Shown: positions 1 to 5,170, counted from the stretch's first letter. The stretch: DNA of 7,982 nucleotides from Brucellaceae bacterium (GCA_031253705.1 JAIRVW010000392.1:1-7982), one strand, 5' to 3'. The notes: generated from the letters alone by a model not told the origin. Program-made: numbers and translations.

Positions 1-65
1 GCCAGACCGCGCAGGATCTGTACGGAATTAAATTTCCCGCTCTGAGTTACACTCTTTGTTTGCAT
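1..65 (-). CDS. Acyltransferase-3 family membrane protein, N-terminal fragment (runs off left edge)
   Basis: Reading the minus strand from ATG at 65 down to position 1 gives 21 complete codons with no stop, including KFNSVQILRGL; the gene continues outside the window. A short polar start followed by 'hydrophobic-Q-x-LRG-L-A' just before the first membrane helix is the hallmark opening of acyltransferase-3 proteins (ExoZ/OafA/NodX type). These integral inner-membrane enzymes move acetyl or other acyl groups onto exopolysaccharide, O-antigen or similar glycans. A GGGTGAG stretch lies just upstream of this ATG on the minus strand and fits a ribosome binding site. It is transcribed divergently from the aldehyde dehydrogenase gene across an AT-rich spacer. 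The assignment rests only on the N-terminal motif, so family membership is likely but the substrate is unknown. Confidence 0.6.
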   Translation of the reverse strand, partial: MQTKSVTQSGKFNSVQILRGL

Positions 66-89
66 ATGCTCACCCGACAAAAACCTTCG

Positions 90-128
90 GTGCACAAGCA
101 ATCCGTCTCGCAGTTTGCAATTGTGCAC
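90..128. repeat. 8-bp inverted repeat upstream of the acyltransferase gene
   Basis: GTGCACAA (90-97) and TTGTGCAC (121-128) are perfect reverse complements separated by 23 bp. The repeat lies 25-63 bp upstream of the minus-strand acyltransferase start. It could be a paired operator or a hairpin in that gene's leader; nothing in the sequence identifies the regulator. Confidence 0.35.
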
Positions 129-433
129 TTATCGTTTCGTTCCGGCAAAGCCTTGCGCAGTACTGCATTGTACGTAATCATCAACATCAGAGATTAATAC
201 AAGAAAATAATATTTTAGCATCGCTAAATTAAGTAAATTCTAATTCGCCAAAACTTATTTTTTATAAATACTCAATCAATCGATAGTCAATACCAATAAA
301 TAATATAAAATATTGCTAATATTTATTAAACTTCAGAGAATGCGACATCACAATACTTATTGCACATTGATATACTTCATTCACACCTCAGCATAGATAG
401 CAAATTTTTCCATCTGCATTCCTGTTTATGCGG

Positions 434-461
434 TTGTAATCACAAGGTTTAGGACTAAACT
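434..461 (+). promoter_or_regulatory. Candidate promoter/operator of the aldehyde dehydrogenase gene
   Basis: Two inverted repeats sit side by side 57-84 bp before the chosen start: TTGT-AATC-ACAA (434-445) and GTTTAG-GA-CTAAAC (447-460). A weak sigma-70 reading overlaps them: -35 TTGTAA (434-439), 16-bp spacer, -10 TAAACT (456-461), each 4 of 6 to consensus. If that promoter is real, a repressor binding the GTTTAG palindrome would cover the -10 element. Local regulators of the TetR/GntR kind often use such sites, but no regulator gene is visible here. Confidence 0.3.
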
Positions 462-517
462 GCGCGCAAAAATTCTGAAATAATCAGCATTCAAACAAGC
501 ATGACAGGATGGGAACC

Positions 518-1948
518 ATGGATCGCGGACTCAAATTTTATATCAACGGGGAATGGGTTGATCCTGCACAAAGCCCGGTAACAACACTCGATGTTATTAA
601 TCCGGCAACGGAGCAGCCTTTCACTAAGATCGCAATGGGCACCGCTGCCGATGTCGACAAAGCCGTTGCTGCCGCTAAAGCTGCCTTTGAGAGCTTCTCC
701 GTCACCAGCAGAGAAGAGCGCCTCGCTCTGCTCAGACGTATTCTTGAAATTTTTAACCGTCGCTCCGATGAAATTGGTGCAGCAATTTCGCAGGAAATGG
801 GCGCACCGCTGGCTATGGCGAAATCCGCACAGGCCGGCTCCGGTTCAGCCCATCTGACGGAAGCGATTAAAGCCGCTGAAGTCTTTGAATATGCGTATAT
901 GCAGGGCTCCACCCGCGTTGTGCATGAACCGATCGGCGTTGTGGCGATGATTACCCCGTGGAACTGGCCGATCAACCAGATCGCGGCCAAAGTCGCCCCA
1001 GCAATTGCAACCGGCTGTACCATGGTATTGAAACCATCGGAAATTGCACCGGTCAGCGCTATTCTGTTTGCGGAAATCATGCATGAGGCAGGCGTGCCGA
1101 AAGGCGTGTTCAACCTGGTGCACGGTGATGGCCCGACTGTCGGCGTCGCCCTTTCCGGCCATAAAGACGTGGATATGGTATCTTTCACCGGCTCCACCCG
1201 CGCCGGCATCAATGTTGCACAGACCGCAGCACCAACCGTTAAACGTGTGCATCAGGAACTCGGCGGCAAATCCCCGAATATTATCCTGCGCAGCGCCGAT
1301 CTGGATAAAGCAATCCGTACCGGTGTTACCCGTTGCTTCGGTAATAGCGGTCAGTCCTGCAATGCCCCGACCCGTATGCTGGTGCCGCAGGAAGCCATGG
1401 ATGATGCAATTGCCATCGCCCGTGATGCCGCTGAAAAATTCAGCACCGGTGATCCGAATTCAGCGGAAACTGATCTCGGCCCGGTAGTGAGCCAGCTGCA
1501 ATTCGACAAAATTCAGGATCTGATCCAGTCCGGCATTGATGAAGGCGCAGAACTGGTAACAGGCGGTACAGGCCGCCCTGCGGAACTGAATGCCGGCTAT
1601 TATGTACGTCCGACCATCTTTGCCCGCGTCGGCCATGATATGCGCATTTCCCGTGAGGAAATCTTCGGCCCTGTATTGTCGATGATCGGCTATGACGATC
1701 TGGATGAAGCCGTCGAAATGGCCAATGACACAGTCTATGGCCTTGCCTCTTATATTCAGGGTGACCTGAAAGAAGCACAGGCTCTGTCCAAGCGCCTGCG
1801 CACGGGTAATGTCTATATTAATGAAGCGCCATGGGATGGTGCTGCACCATTCGGCGGCTACAAACAGTCCGGTAACGGTCGTGAATACGGCGTGTTCGGT
1901 CTGCGTGAATTCGTCGAAATCAAAGGCATTGTCGGCTACGAAGAATAA
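518..1948 (+). CDS. Aldehyde dehydrogenase family protein, CddD-like (NAD(P)-dependent)
   Basis: This cytoplasmic enzyme oxidises an aldehyde to the acid with NAD(P)+; the substrate cannot be read from sequence. The start chosen is ATG 518 (476 aa), with AGGA eight bases upstream. ATG 509, in frame, would abut its own Shine-Dalgarno sequence. The protein is full length for the family and all core elements are present (numbering from 518): TPWNWP with oxyanion Asn149, KPSE Lys172, FTGST (223-227) in the nucleotide fold, general base Glu247 in ELGGKSPN, nucleophile Cys281 in NSGQSCNAPTR, EEIFGP (380-385) and a C-terminal PFGGYKQSGNGRE. The SGQSCNAPTRMLVP context resembles the CddD/SSP0762 group, whose named member oxidises 6-hydroxyhexanoate/cyclododecane intermediates; that subgroup call is from memory. 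It appears monocistronic: a terminator follows 22 bp downstream and no partner catabolic gene is visible. Confidence 0.93.
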   Translation: MDRGLKFYINGEWVDPAQSPVTTLDVINPATEQPFTKIAMGTAADVDKAVAAAKAAFESFSVTSREERLALLRRILEIFNRRSDEIGAAISQEMGAPLAMAKSAQAGSGSAHLTEAIKAAEVFEYAYMQGSTRVVHEPIGVVAMITPWNWPINQIAAKVAPAIATGCTMVLKPSEIAPVSAILFAEIMHEAGVPKGVFNLVHGDGPTVGVALSGHKDVDMVSFTGSTRAGINVAQTAAPTVKRVHQELGGKSPNIILRSADLDKAIRTGVTRCFGNSGQSCNAPTRMLVPQEAMDDAIAIARDAAEKFSTGDPNSAETDLGPVVSQLQFDKIQDLIQSGIDEGAELVTGGTGRPAELNAGYYVRPTIFARVGHDMRISREEIFGPVLSMIGYDDLDEAVEMANDTVYGLASYIQGDLKEAQALSKRLRTGNVYINEAPWDGAAPFGGYKQSGNGREYGVFGLREFVEIKGIVGYEE

Positions 1949-1970
1949 GCCGGTAACCGTTACCTGAAGA

Positions 1971-2002
1971 AAAAGCGCGTCTGTCAAAAGACGCGCTTTT
2001 TT
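1971..2002 (+). terminator. Rho-independent terminator after the aldehyde dehydrogenase gene
   Basis: AAAAGCGCGTC (1971-1981) pairs perfectly with GACGCGCTTTT (1990-2000) around an 8-nt loop, and the T run continues to 2002. The GC-rich core is seven base pairs. It lies 22 bp after the stop codon, so the dehydrogenase mRNA should end here and the downstream exporter gene should need its own promoter. The A-run on the 5' side could make it act in both directions. Confidence 0.93.
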
Positions 2003-2013
2003 ACGGATATGTT

Positions 2014-2027
2014 TTGATATATATCAA
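2014..2027. promoter_or_regulatory. Perfect FNR/FixK-type box (TTGAT-N4-ATCAA)
   Basis: TTGATATATATCAA is a perfect 14-bp palindrome matching the anaerobox bound by FNR, FnrN/FnrL and FixK regulators. It stands alone between the dehydrogenase terminator and the DMT exporter gene, with its centre about 172 bp before the exporter's ATG. If it activates from the class II position (-41.5), transcription would begin near 2062. No convincing -10 element is visible there, though a TTGACC hexamer occurs at 2044-2049. The match is exact; occupancy and the regulated gene are inference. Confidence 0.5.
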
Positions 2028-2164
2028 GAAAGACTGCTGAGAATTGACCGGAACAGAAGACCGGCACTGATGACAAGTTATGTCGCAGGCAGCAGATCAG
2101 TTTTCTGTAATCAGCCTATCCTGTCAGCATCATGACACCTGTTATGTTGCACCTCTTTTATAAG

Positions 2165-2183
2165 GCTGCCCTTTCGGGGCGGC
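2165..2183 (+). promoter_or_regulatory. Leader hairpin next to the DMT exporter start codon
   Basis: GCTGCCC (2165-2171) can pair with GGGCGGC (2177-2183), with one G-U pair, around a TTTCG loop. Its 3' arm ends nine bases before ATG 2193 and merges with the only G-rich stretch (GGGCGGCGGG) that could serve as ribosome binding site. It lacks a U-tract, so it is not a terminator. It could limit translation initiation; this is inferred from position only. Confidence 0.35.
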
Positions 2184-2192
2184 GGGTCAAAA

Positions 2193-3119
2193 ATGAACAA
2201 GACACTTCCCGAAGCGCCGTCCGCCAGTGTATCCGGCCTGCTGCAAAGCACCCCTGAAACACAGAGAAAAGCAATTTTCGCGCTGTTACTCGGCGGGCTG
2301 CTGATCAGCTGCTCCCCTATTCTGGTTCGCTTTGCGGAAACCGGTCCGATTGTAACCGCCTTCTGGCGTCTGGCATTGGCAATCATTCCGATGCTGATCC
2401 TCAATAACCGTGTCAAACACGGCGCTGATCAGGCCAAACCTACTTCTCTTGCCGATCTCGCCATTCTTGCCGTGCCCGGCATTCTGATCGGGCTGGAGCT
2501 GGTGGTCTGGCATATCTCTCTGACCATGACCTCTGTGGCCAATTCCACACTGATCGTTAATCTGTCACCGATTTTCGTTGCACTTGGCGGCTGGCTGTTT
2601 CTGAAACAGAAAATCAGCAAGATTTTCATCAGCGGTCTGGCGATGGCAATTATCGGCGTGCTTATTCTGAAAGGTGGCCCTGACCTCTCGGGTCACAGTA
2701 GTCTGAAAGGCGATGGCGTCGCATTAATCGCAGCTGTGCTTTATGCAGGGTATATTCTGATGCTCGGCTTTACACGCCGCCGGTTCTCAACGTCCACCAT
2801 CATGCTTTGCACAACGATCAGCGCCACACTGACTATTCTGCCGCTGGCACTGATTTTTGAGACACAATATTTCCCGCTTACACTTTTTGGCTGGGCTGTC
2901 GTCTGTGCGTTGGCATGGATGACACAGGCTGCAGGACAAAGCCTGATCACTTTCGCCATTGCATGGTTGCCGGTGGCATTCTCTTCGCTGACCTTGCTGA
3001 TCCAACCCGTCGTTGCCGCCATTCTGGCGTGGATTCTCCTGTCAGAACCACTGAGCATCTGGCAGATTTGCGGCGGTATTGTTGTAATTGCCGGCATTAT
3101 GCAGGCACGACGCGGATAA
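2193..3119 (+). CDS. DMT superfamily transporter with two EamA domains (exporter)
   Basis: This is a 308-aa inner-membrane protein of the drug/metabolite transporter superfamily. After a polar, cytoplasm-like N-terminus (1-26) come about ten hydrophobic segments, roughly 27-45, 52-71, 87-107, 115-137, 143-160, 174-192, 201-222, 227-247, 252-282 (probably two parts) and 288-303. This is the two-times-five layout of duplicated EamA domains. Family-typical stretches are FWRL (57-60), NSTLIVNLSPIFVALGGW (117-134) and, at the matching place in the second half, LIQPVVAAILAWILLSEPLS (269-288). Members export amino acids, purines or other small metabolites, and the substrate is not predictable here. 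The Shine-Dalgarno sequence is poor (GGCGGG within a possible hairpin). An in-frame TGA at 2133 with no other ATG between supports this start. No partner gene is linked. Confidence 0.9.
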   Translation: MNKTLPEAPSASVSGLLQSTPETQRKAIFALLLGGLLISCSPILVRFAETGPIVTAFWRLALAIIPMLILNNRVKHGADQAKPTSLADLAILAVPGILIGLELVVWHISLTMTSVANSTLIVNLSPIFVALGGWLFLKQKISKIFISGLAMAIIGVLILKGGPDLSGHSSLKGDGVALIAAVLYAGYILMLGFTRRRFSTSTIMLCTTISATLTILPLALIFETQYFPLTLFGWAVVCALAWMTQAAGQSLITFAIAWLPVAFSSLTLLIQPVVAAILAWILLSEPLSIWQICGGIVVIAGIMQARRG

Positions 3120-3188
3120 AGCCTTTCCGGAAAACTGCGCAGGCACCGAAACTGTTGCATAAAATACGAAAGTGCAATTATTTTTACG

Positions 3189-3216
3189 TTTTGGTCAAAA
3201 AAGTGCGAACATGACC
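3189..3216. promoter_or_regulatory. Inverted repeats just upstream of the sRNA promoter
   Basis: Two nested symmetries occur: TTTTG-GT-CAAAA (3189-3200), and GGTCA (3193-3197) facing TGACC (3212-3216), which touches the -35 element of the sRNA promoter. Their position about 40-60 bp before the predicted start suits an activator of the LysR kind. AbcR genes in related bacteria are known to be activated by the LysR regulator LsrB/VtlR; binding here is inference. Confidence 0.3.
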
Positions 3217-3244
3217 TTGAACTTATTGAAAGCTTGCGCCATAT
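3216..3244 (+). promoter_or_regulatory. Sigma-70 promoter of the small RNA candidate
   Basis: CTTGAA (3216-3221), a 17-bp spacer, then CCATAT (3239-3244). Each hexamer is 5 of 6 to the rhizobial housekeeping consensus CTTGAC-N17-CTATAT, and the spacing is exact. Transcription should begin about seven bases later, near 3250, exactly where the structured RNA starts. Confidence 0.65.
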
Positions 3245-3249
3245 GAGGG

Positions 3250-3354
3250 TCACTTGCTGGCGCGCTTCCTCCCATTTCGCGCTGCAAGTGTTCCCCTCGA
3301 AGGCATCTTTATGCCTTCTTAAATTCAGCCGGGCTTTTCAGTCCGGCTTTTTTT
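3250..3354 (+). ncRNA. Candidate trans-acting sRNA, AbcR/alpha-r15-like (or alpha-r14 'cuckoo'-like)
   Basis: An independent RNA of about 105 nt is predicted, with promoter, three stem-loops and terminator. Stem 1 is CACTTGC (3251-3257) with GCAAGTG (3284-3290), then GCGCG (3260-3264) with CGCGC (3278-3282), after a small internal loop. Its 13-nt loop, CTTCCTCCCATTT (3265-3277), is complementary to Shine-Dalgarno sequences. A pyrimidine-rich linker TTCCCCTC follows (3291-3298). Stem 2 is GAAGGCAT/ATGCCTTC around CTTT (3299-3318), and the terminator hairpin ends the RNA. Anti-SD motifs such as CUCCC in the first loop and in the linker are the hallmark of AbcR sRNAs, which act with Hfq to repress mRNAs of ABC-transporter binding proteins. 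The loop is also one base off the CCUCCUCCC motif of alpha-r14 'cuckoo' RNAs. The RNA gene is well supported; the family assignment is from memory and less certain. It has no coding potential. Confidence 0.7.
3327..3354 (+). terminator. Rho-independent terminator of the sRNA
   Basis: AGCCGGGC (3327-3334) pairs with GTCCGGCT (3341-3348), with one G-U pair, around a TTTTCA loop and runs into seven T residues (3348-3354). It ends the sRNA and would also stop read-through from the DMT exporter gene, which has no clear terminator of its own. It therefore isolates the ugp operon from upstream transcription. Confidence 0.92.
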
Positions 3355-3405
3355 CTGCCTGAAATCCGGAAAGCGCTGCATATCAAATGCCTGCAAAAAC
3401 TGAGA

Positions 3406-3518
3406 TTTTGCTGAAACCACTCTGATAGCGCAAAAAGATCAGGAACTGACGCATTCAAGGCATCTGCACTCTGCCTCTGATCGCAGAATCACTTTCGCCT
3501 CTTCATATTTCAGCAAAA
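3406..3518. repeat. 11-bp inverted repeat pair upstream of ugpB
   Basis: TTTTGCTGAAA (3406-3416) and TTTCAGCAAAA (3508-3518) are perfect reverse complements with 91 bp between them. The distance is long for an RNA hairpin but suits two operator copies bound by the same regulator, possibly with looping. No known operator is recognised. Confidence 0.35.
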
Positions 3519-3556
3519 CCTGATTTTCTTGCCGCGTAATTTTATTATCGCTTGTT

Positions 3557-3600
3557 TTGTGACAAACTCTTCGCCAAAATGTGACTATCGATTGAATTAT
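3557..3600 (+). promoter_or_regulatory. Candidate degenerate Pho-box-like site ahead of ugpB
   Basis: TTGTGAC (3557-3563) and ATGTGAC (3579-3585) are direct repeats 22 bp apart, twice the 11-bp period of PhoB half-sites (CTGTCAT-N4-CTGTCAT). The half-sites match only 4 of 7 and the middle one is poor (2 of 7). AATTAT at 3595-3600 could be a -10 at about the usual distance. Phosphate-starvation control of ugp genes by PhoB is known in E. coli and rhizobia, but the sequence match here is weak. Confidence 0.25.
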
Positions 3601-3629
3601 GCGTGAATAGCTTTCGCAATATAGCTTTT

Positions 3630-3669
3630 CTCTTTCGTATTAAATGTTATATGCGCTAAAACGAAAGAG
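3630..3669 (+). repeat. 9-bp inverted repeat in the ugp leader
   Basis: CTCTTTCGT (3630-3638) and ACGAAAGAG (3661-3669) are perfect reverse complements with a 22-nt, AT-rich loop. The repeat lies 93-132 bp before the ugpB start, so it is either an operator near the promoter or a hairpin in the 5' untranslated RNA. Two direct copies of ATAGCTTT (3607-3614, 3621-3628) sit just upstream. Confidence 0.4.
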
Positions 3670-3761
3670 CTTACGACAACCACGGAACAGCATCTTTGAA
3701 CAGCCCGCATCCGCAGTAACTGTTTTCCGCTTTCCGTCTCATCGAACTTCAGGGAGAAGTC

Positions 3762-5072
3762 ATGTCCAAACGTCTGATGACTGTTTCAGTAGCGGCATTA
3801 ACAATGTCCGTTGCATTCGCATCCAACGCATTTGCAGTGACAGAACTGCAATGGTGGCACGGTATGGCCGGCTCCAACAACGAAGTTGTTGAACAGCTCT
3901 CAAAAGAATTCAATGAAAGCCAGAGCGAATTCAAGATCGTTCCGGTTTATAAAGGCAGCTACCCTGAAACGCTGAATGCCGGTATTGCTGCATTCCGTTC
4001 CAAGCAGGCACCAGCCATCCTGCAGGTCTTCGATGCCGGCAGCGGCGTGATGATGGGCGCTGAAGGTGCGGTTGTGCCTGTTGCCGAAGTGCTGGAAAAA
4101 GGCGGCTTCAAATTCGATAAGTCGAAATACCTCTCCGGTATCACCGCTTATTATTCCAAGCCGGATGGCACTATGCTGTCCTTCCCGTATAACTCCTCTT
4201 CGCCGATCCTTTATTACAATAAAGATGCCTTCAAGAAGGCTGGCCTTGATCCTGAAGTTGCGCCGAAAACATGGCCTGAAGTGTTTGAAGCAGCACGCAA
4301 GATCAAAACAAGCGGCGCTTCTGCCTGCGGTTATACCTCGACATGGCTGACATGGATTCAGACTGAAAACTTCGCGGCATGGAACAATGTCCCATACGGC
4401 ACCAACGAAAACGGCCTTGCAGGTCTCGATGTGAAACTGGAAATCAATGCGCCTCTGTTTGAGCAGCATTTTCAGGGTCTCGCAGATCTGGCCAAAGACG
4501 GTGCCTTCCGTTACGGCGGCCGTACATCCGAAGCCAAGCAGCTCTTTACTTCCGGTGAGTGCGCCATGCTGACGGAATCTTCGGGCGGTTTGGGCGATGT
4601 GGTTAAATCCGGCCTGAATTACGGTATCGGTCAGCTGCCTTATTACGAAGGCGAAGGCCGTCCGCAGAACACCATTCCGGGTGGCGCCAGCCTCTGGGTC
4701 TTCGCAGGCAAGAGCGATGAAGAATATAAGGGCATTGCCCAGTTCTTTAACTTCCTGTCCCAGACCGACATTCAGGCTCGCCTGCATCAGGTTTCCGGCT
4801 ATCTGCCTGTAACACTGGAAGCCTACGAAGAAACCAAGAAATCCGGCTTCTACGACAAGAACCCGGGTCGTGAAACACCGATCCTGCAGATGATGGGCAA
4901 AGAGCCGACTGCCAATTCCAAAGGCGTGCGCCTCGTAAACCTGCCGCAGGTTCGTGATATTCTCAATGAAGAATATGAAGCAATGCTGGCCGGTAAGCAG
5001 GATGCAAAAACTGCGCTGAAAAACGCCGTTGAGCGTGGCAATGCAGCCATTGCTGAAGCTGTAAGCCGCTAA
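3762..5072 (+). CDS. ugpB: UgpB, periplasmic sn-glycerol-3-phosphate-binding protein
   Basis: This is the extracytoplasmic solute-binding protein of the Ugp importer. It captures glycerol-3-phosphate and, in some relatives, its phosphodiesters or glycerophosphocholine. The 436 aa match the usual length (E. coli about 438). It opens with a Sec signal peptide (KR at 3-4, hydrophobic core to about 20, AFA before a likely cut at 25/26), then a family 1 binding fold. Ligand-site regions known from E. coli UgpB can be followed: YKGSY (63-67), LQVFDAG (88-93), YNSSSPILYYNKDAFKKAGLDP (143-164), ESSGGL (272-277), GGASLWV (307-313), SGYLPVT (345-351) and GVRLVNLPQ (388-396). Asp91 stands where E. coli has a ligand-contacting Glu. 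RBS AGGGAG is five bases from ATG. It is the first gene of ugpBAEC and is probably expressed above the others because of the hairpin that follows. Confidence 0.96.
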   Translation: MSKRLMTVSVAALTMSVAFASNAFAVTELQWWHGMAGSNNEVVEQLSKEFNESQSEFKIVPVYKGSYPETLNAGIAAFRSKQAPAILQVFDAGSGVMMGAEGAVVPVAEVLEKGGFKFDKSKYLSGITAYYSKPDGTMLSFPYNSSSPILYYNKDAFKKAGLDPEVAPKTWPEVFEAARKIKTSGASACGYTSTWLTWIQTENFAAWNNVPYGTNENGLAGLDVKLEINAPLFEQHFQGLADLAKDGAFRYGGRTSEAKQLFTSGECAMLTESSGGLGDVVKSGLNYGIGQLPYYEGEGRPQNTIPGGASLWVFAGKSDEEYKGIAQFFNFLSQTDIQARLHQVSGYLPVTLEAYEETKKSGFYDKNPGRETPILQMMGKEPTANSKGVRLVNLPQVRDILNEEYEAMLAGKQDAKTALKNAVERGNAAIAEAVSR

Positions 5073-5080
5073 GGATACAG

Positions 5081-5115
5081 GCCGCGCGTCTCTGACGGGA
5101 CACGCGGCTTTCTTC
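5081..5115 (+). terminator. Intra-operon hairpin terminator/attenuator after ugpB
   Basis: GCCGCG (5081-5086) pairs with CGCGGC (5103-5108). After one C-A mismatch, GTCTC (5088-5092) pairs with GGGAC (5097-5101) around a TGAC loop. TTTCTTC follows. The broken U-tract suggests partial termination or a 3'-end stabiliser for the ugpB message, giving excess binding protein, as is common in ABC operons. Confidence 0.8.
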
Positions 5116-5170
5116 ATTCTGCATATAAACCCATCTTCAGAAGCGTTTTGAGGATTGGCTTATATTCAGA

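Larger units (their letters stand above)
66..517. other. AT-rich divergent intergenic region
   Basis: No credible coding sequence was found in this 452-bp spacer between the minus-strand acyltransferase and the plus-strand aldehyde dehydrogenase. Positions about 180-420 are strikingly A+T rich compared with the flanking genes. Visible structure includes an 8-bp inverted repeat (90-97/121-128), a GCAGTACTGC palindrome (157-166), an AAATATT-GCT-AATATTT repeat (308-324) and two adjacent small inverted repeats near the dehydrogenase (434-460). It should carry the promoters of both divergent genes. AT-rich DNA of this sort can be bent or bound by nucleoid proteins, but that is inference. Confidence 0.6.
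3355..3761 (+). other. Non-coding leader/promoter region of the ugp operon
   Basis: No protein gene is supported in these 407 bp. The region holds a distant inverted repeat pair (3406-3416/3508-3518), a pair of TGTGAC direct repeats (3558-3585), a 9-bp inverted repeat (3630-3669) and the ugpB ribosome binding site AGGGAG (3751-3756). The sRNA terminator just before it means the ugp promoter must lie here. The exact -35 and -10 cannot be fixed from sequence. Confidence 0.6.

Noticed and set aside
538..1212. 224-aa minus-strand open frame inside the aldehyde dehydrogenase gene
   Set aside because: Antisense to a complete, motif-perfect dehydrogenase; Ser/Ala/Ile-rich low-information protein with no domain.
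2121..2145. CTGTCAG ... CTGTTAT before the DMT exporter as a Pho box
   Set aside because: The two copies are 18 bp apart, not the 11-bp (or 22-bp) period needed for PhoB half-sites.
3124..3177. TTTCCGGAAA palindrome and TTGCA/TGCAA hairpin after the DMT exporter gene as a terminator
   Set aside because: The stem is only 5 bp with a 13-nt loop and no clean T run; the sRNA terminator at 3327-3354 is the first convincing stop.
3644..3892. 82-aa frame upstream of and overlapping ugpB
   Set aside because: Overlaps the signal-peptide coding region of ugpB in another frame, no ribosome binding site, no recognisable content.
3900..5117. 405-aa open frame on the minus strand opposite ugpB
   Set aside because: It lies entirely antisense to a clear ugpB, has no recognisable domain, and its composition reflects reverse reading of GC-biased codons.
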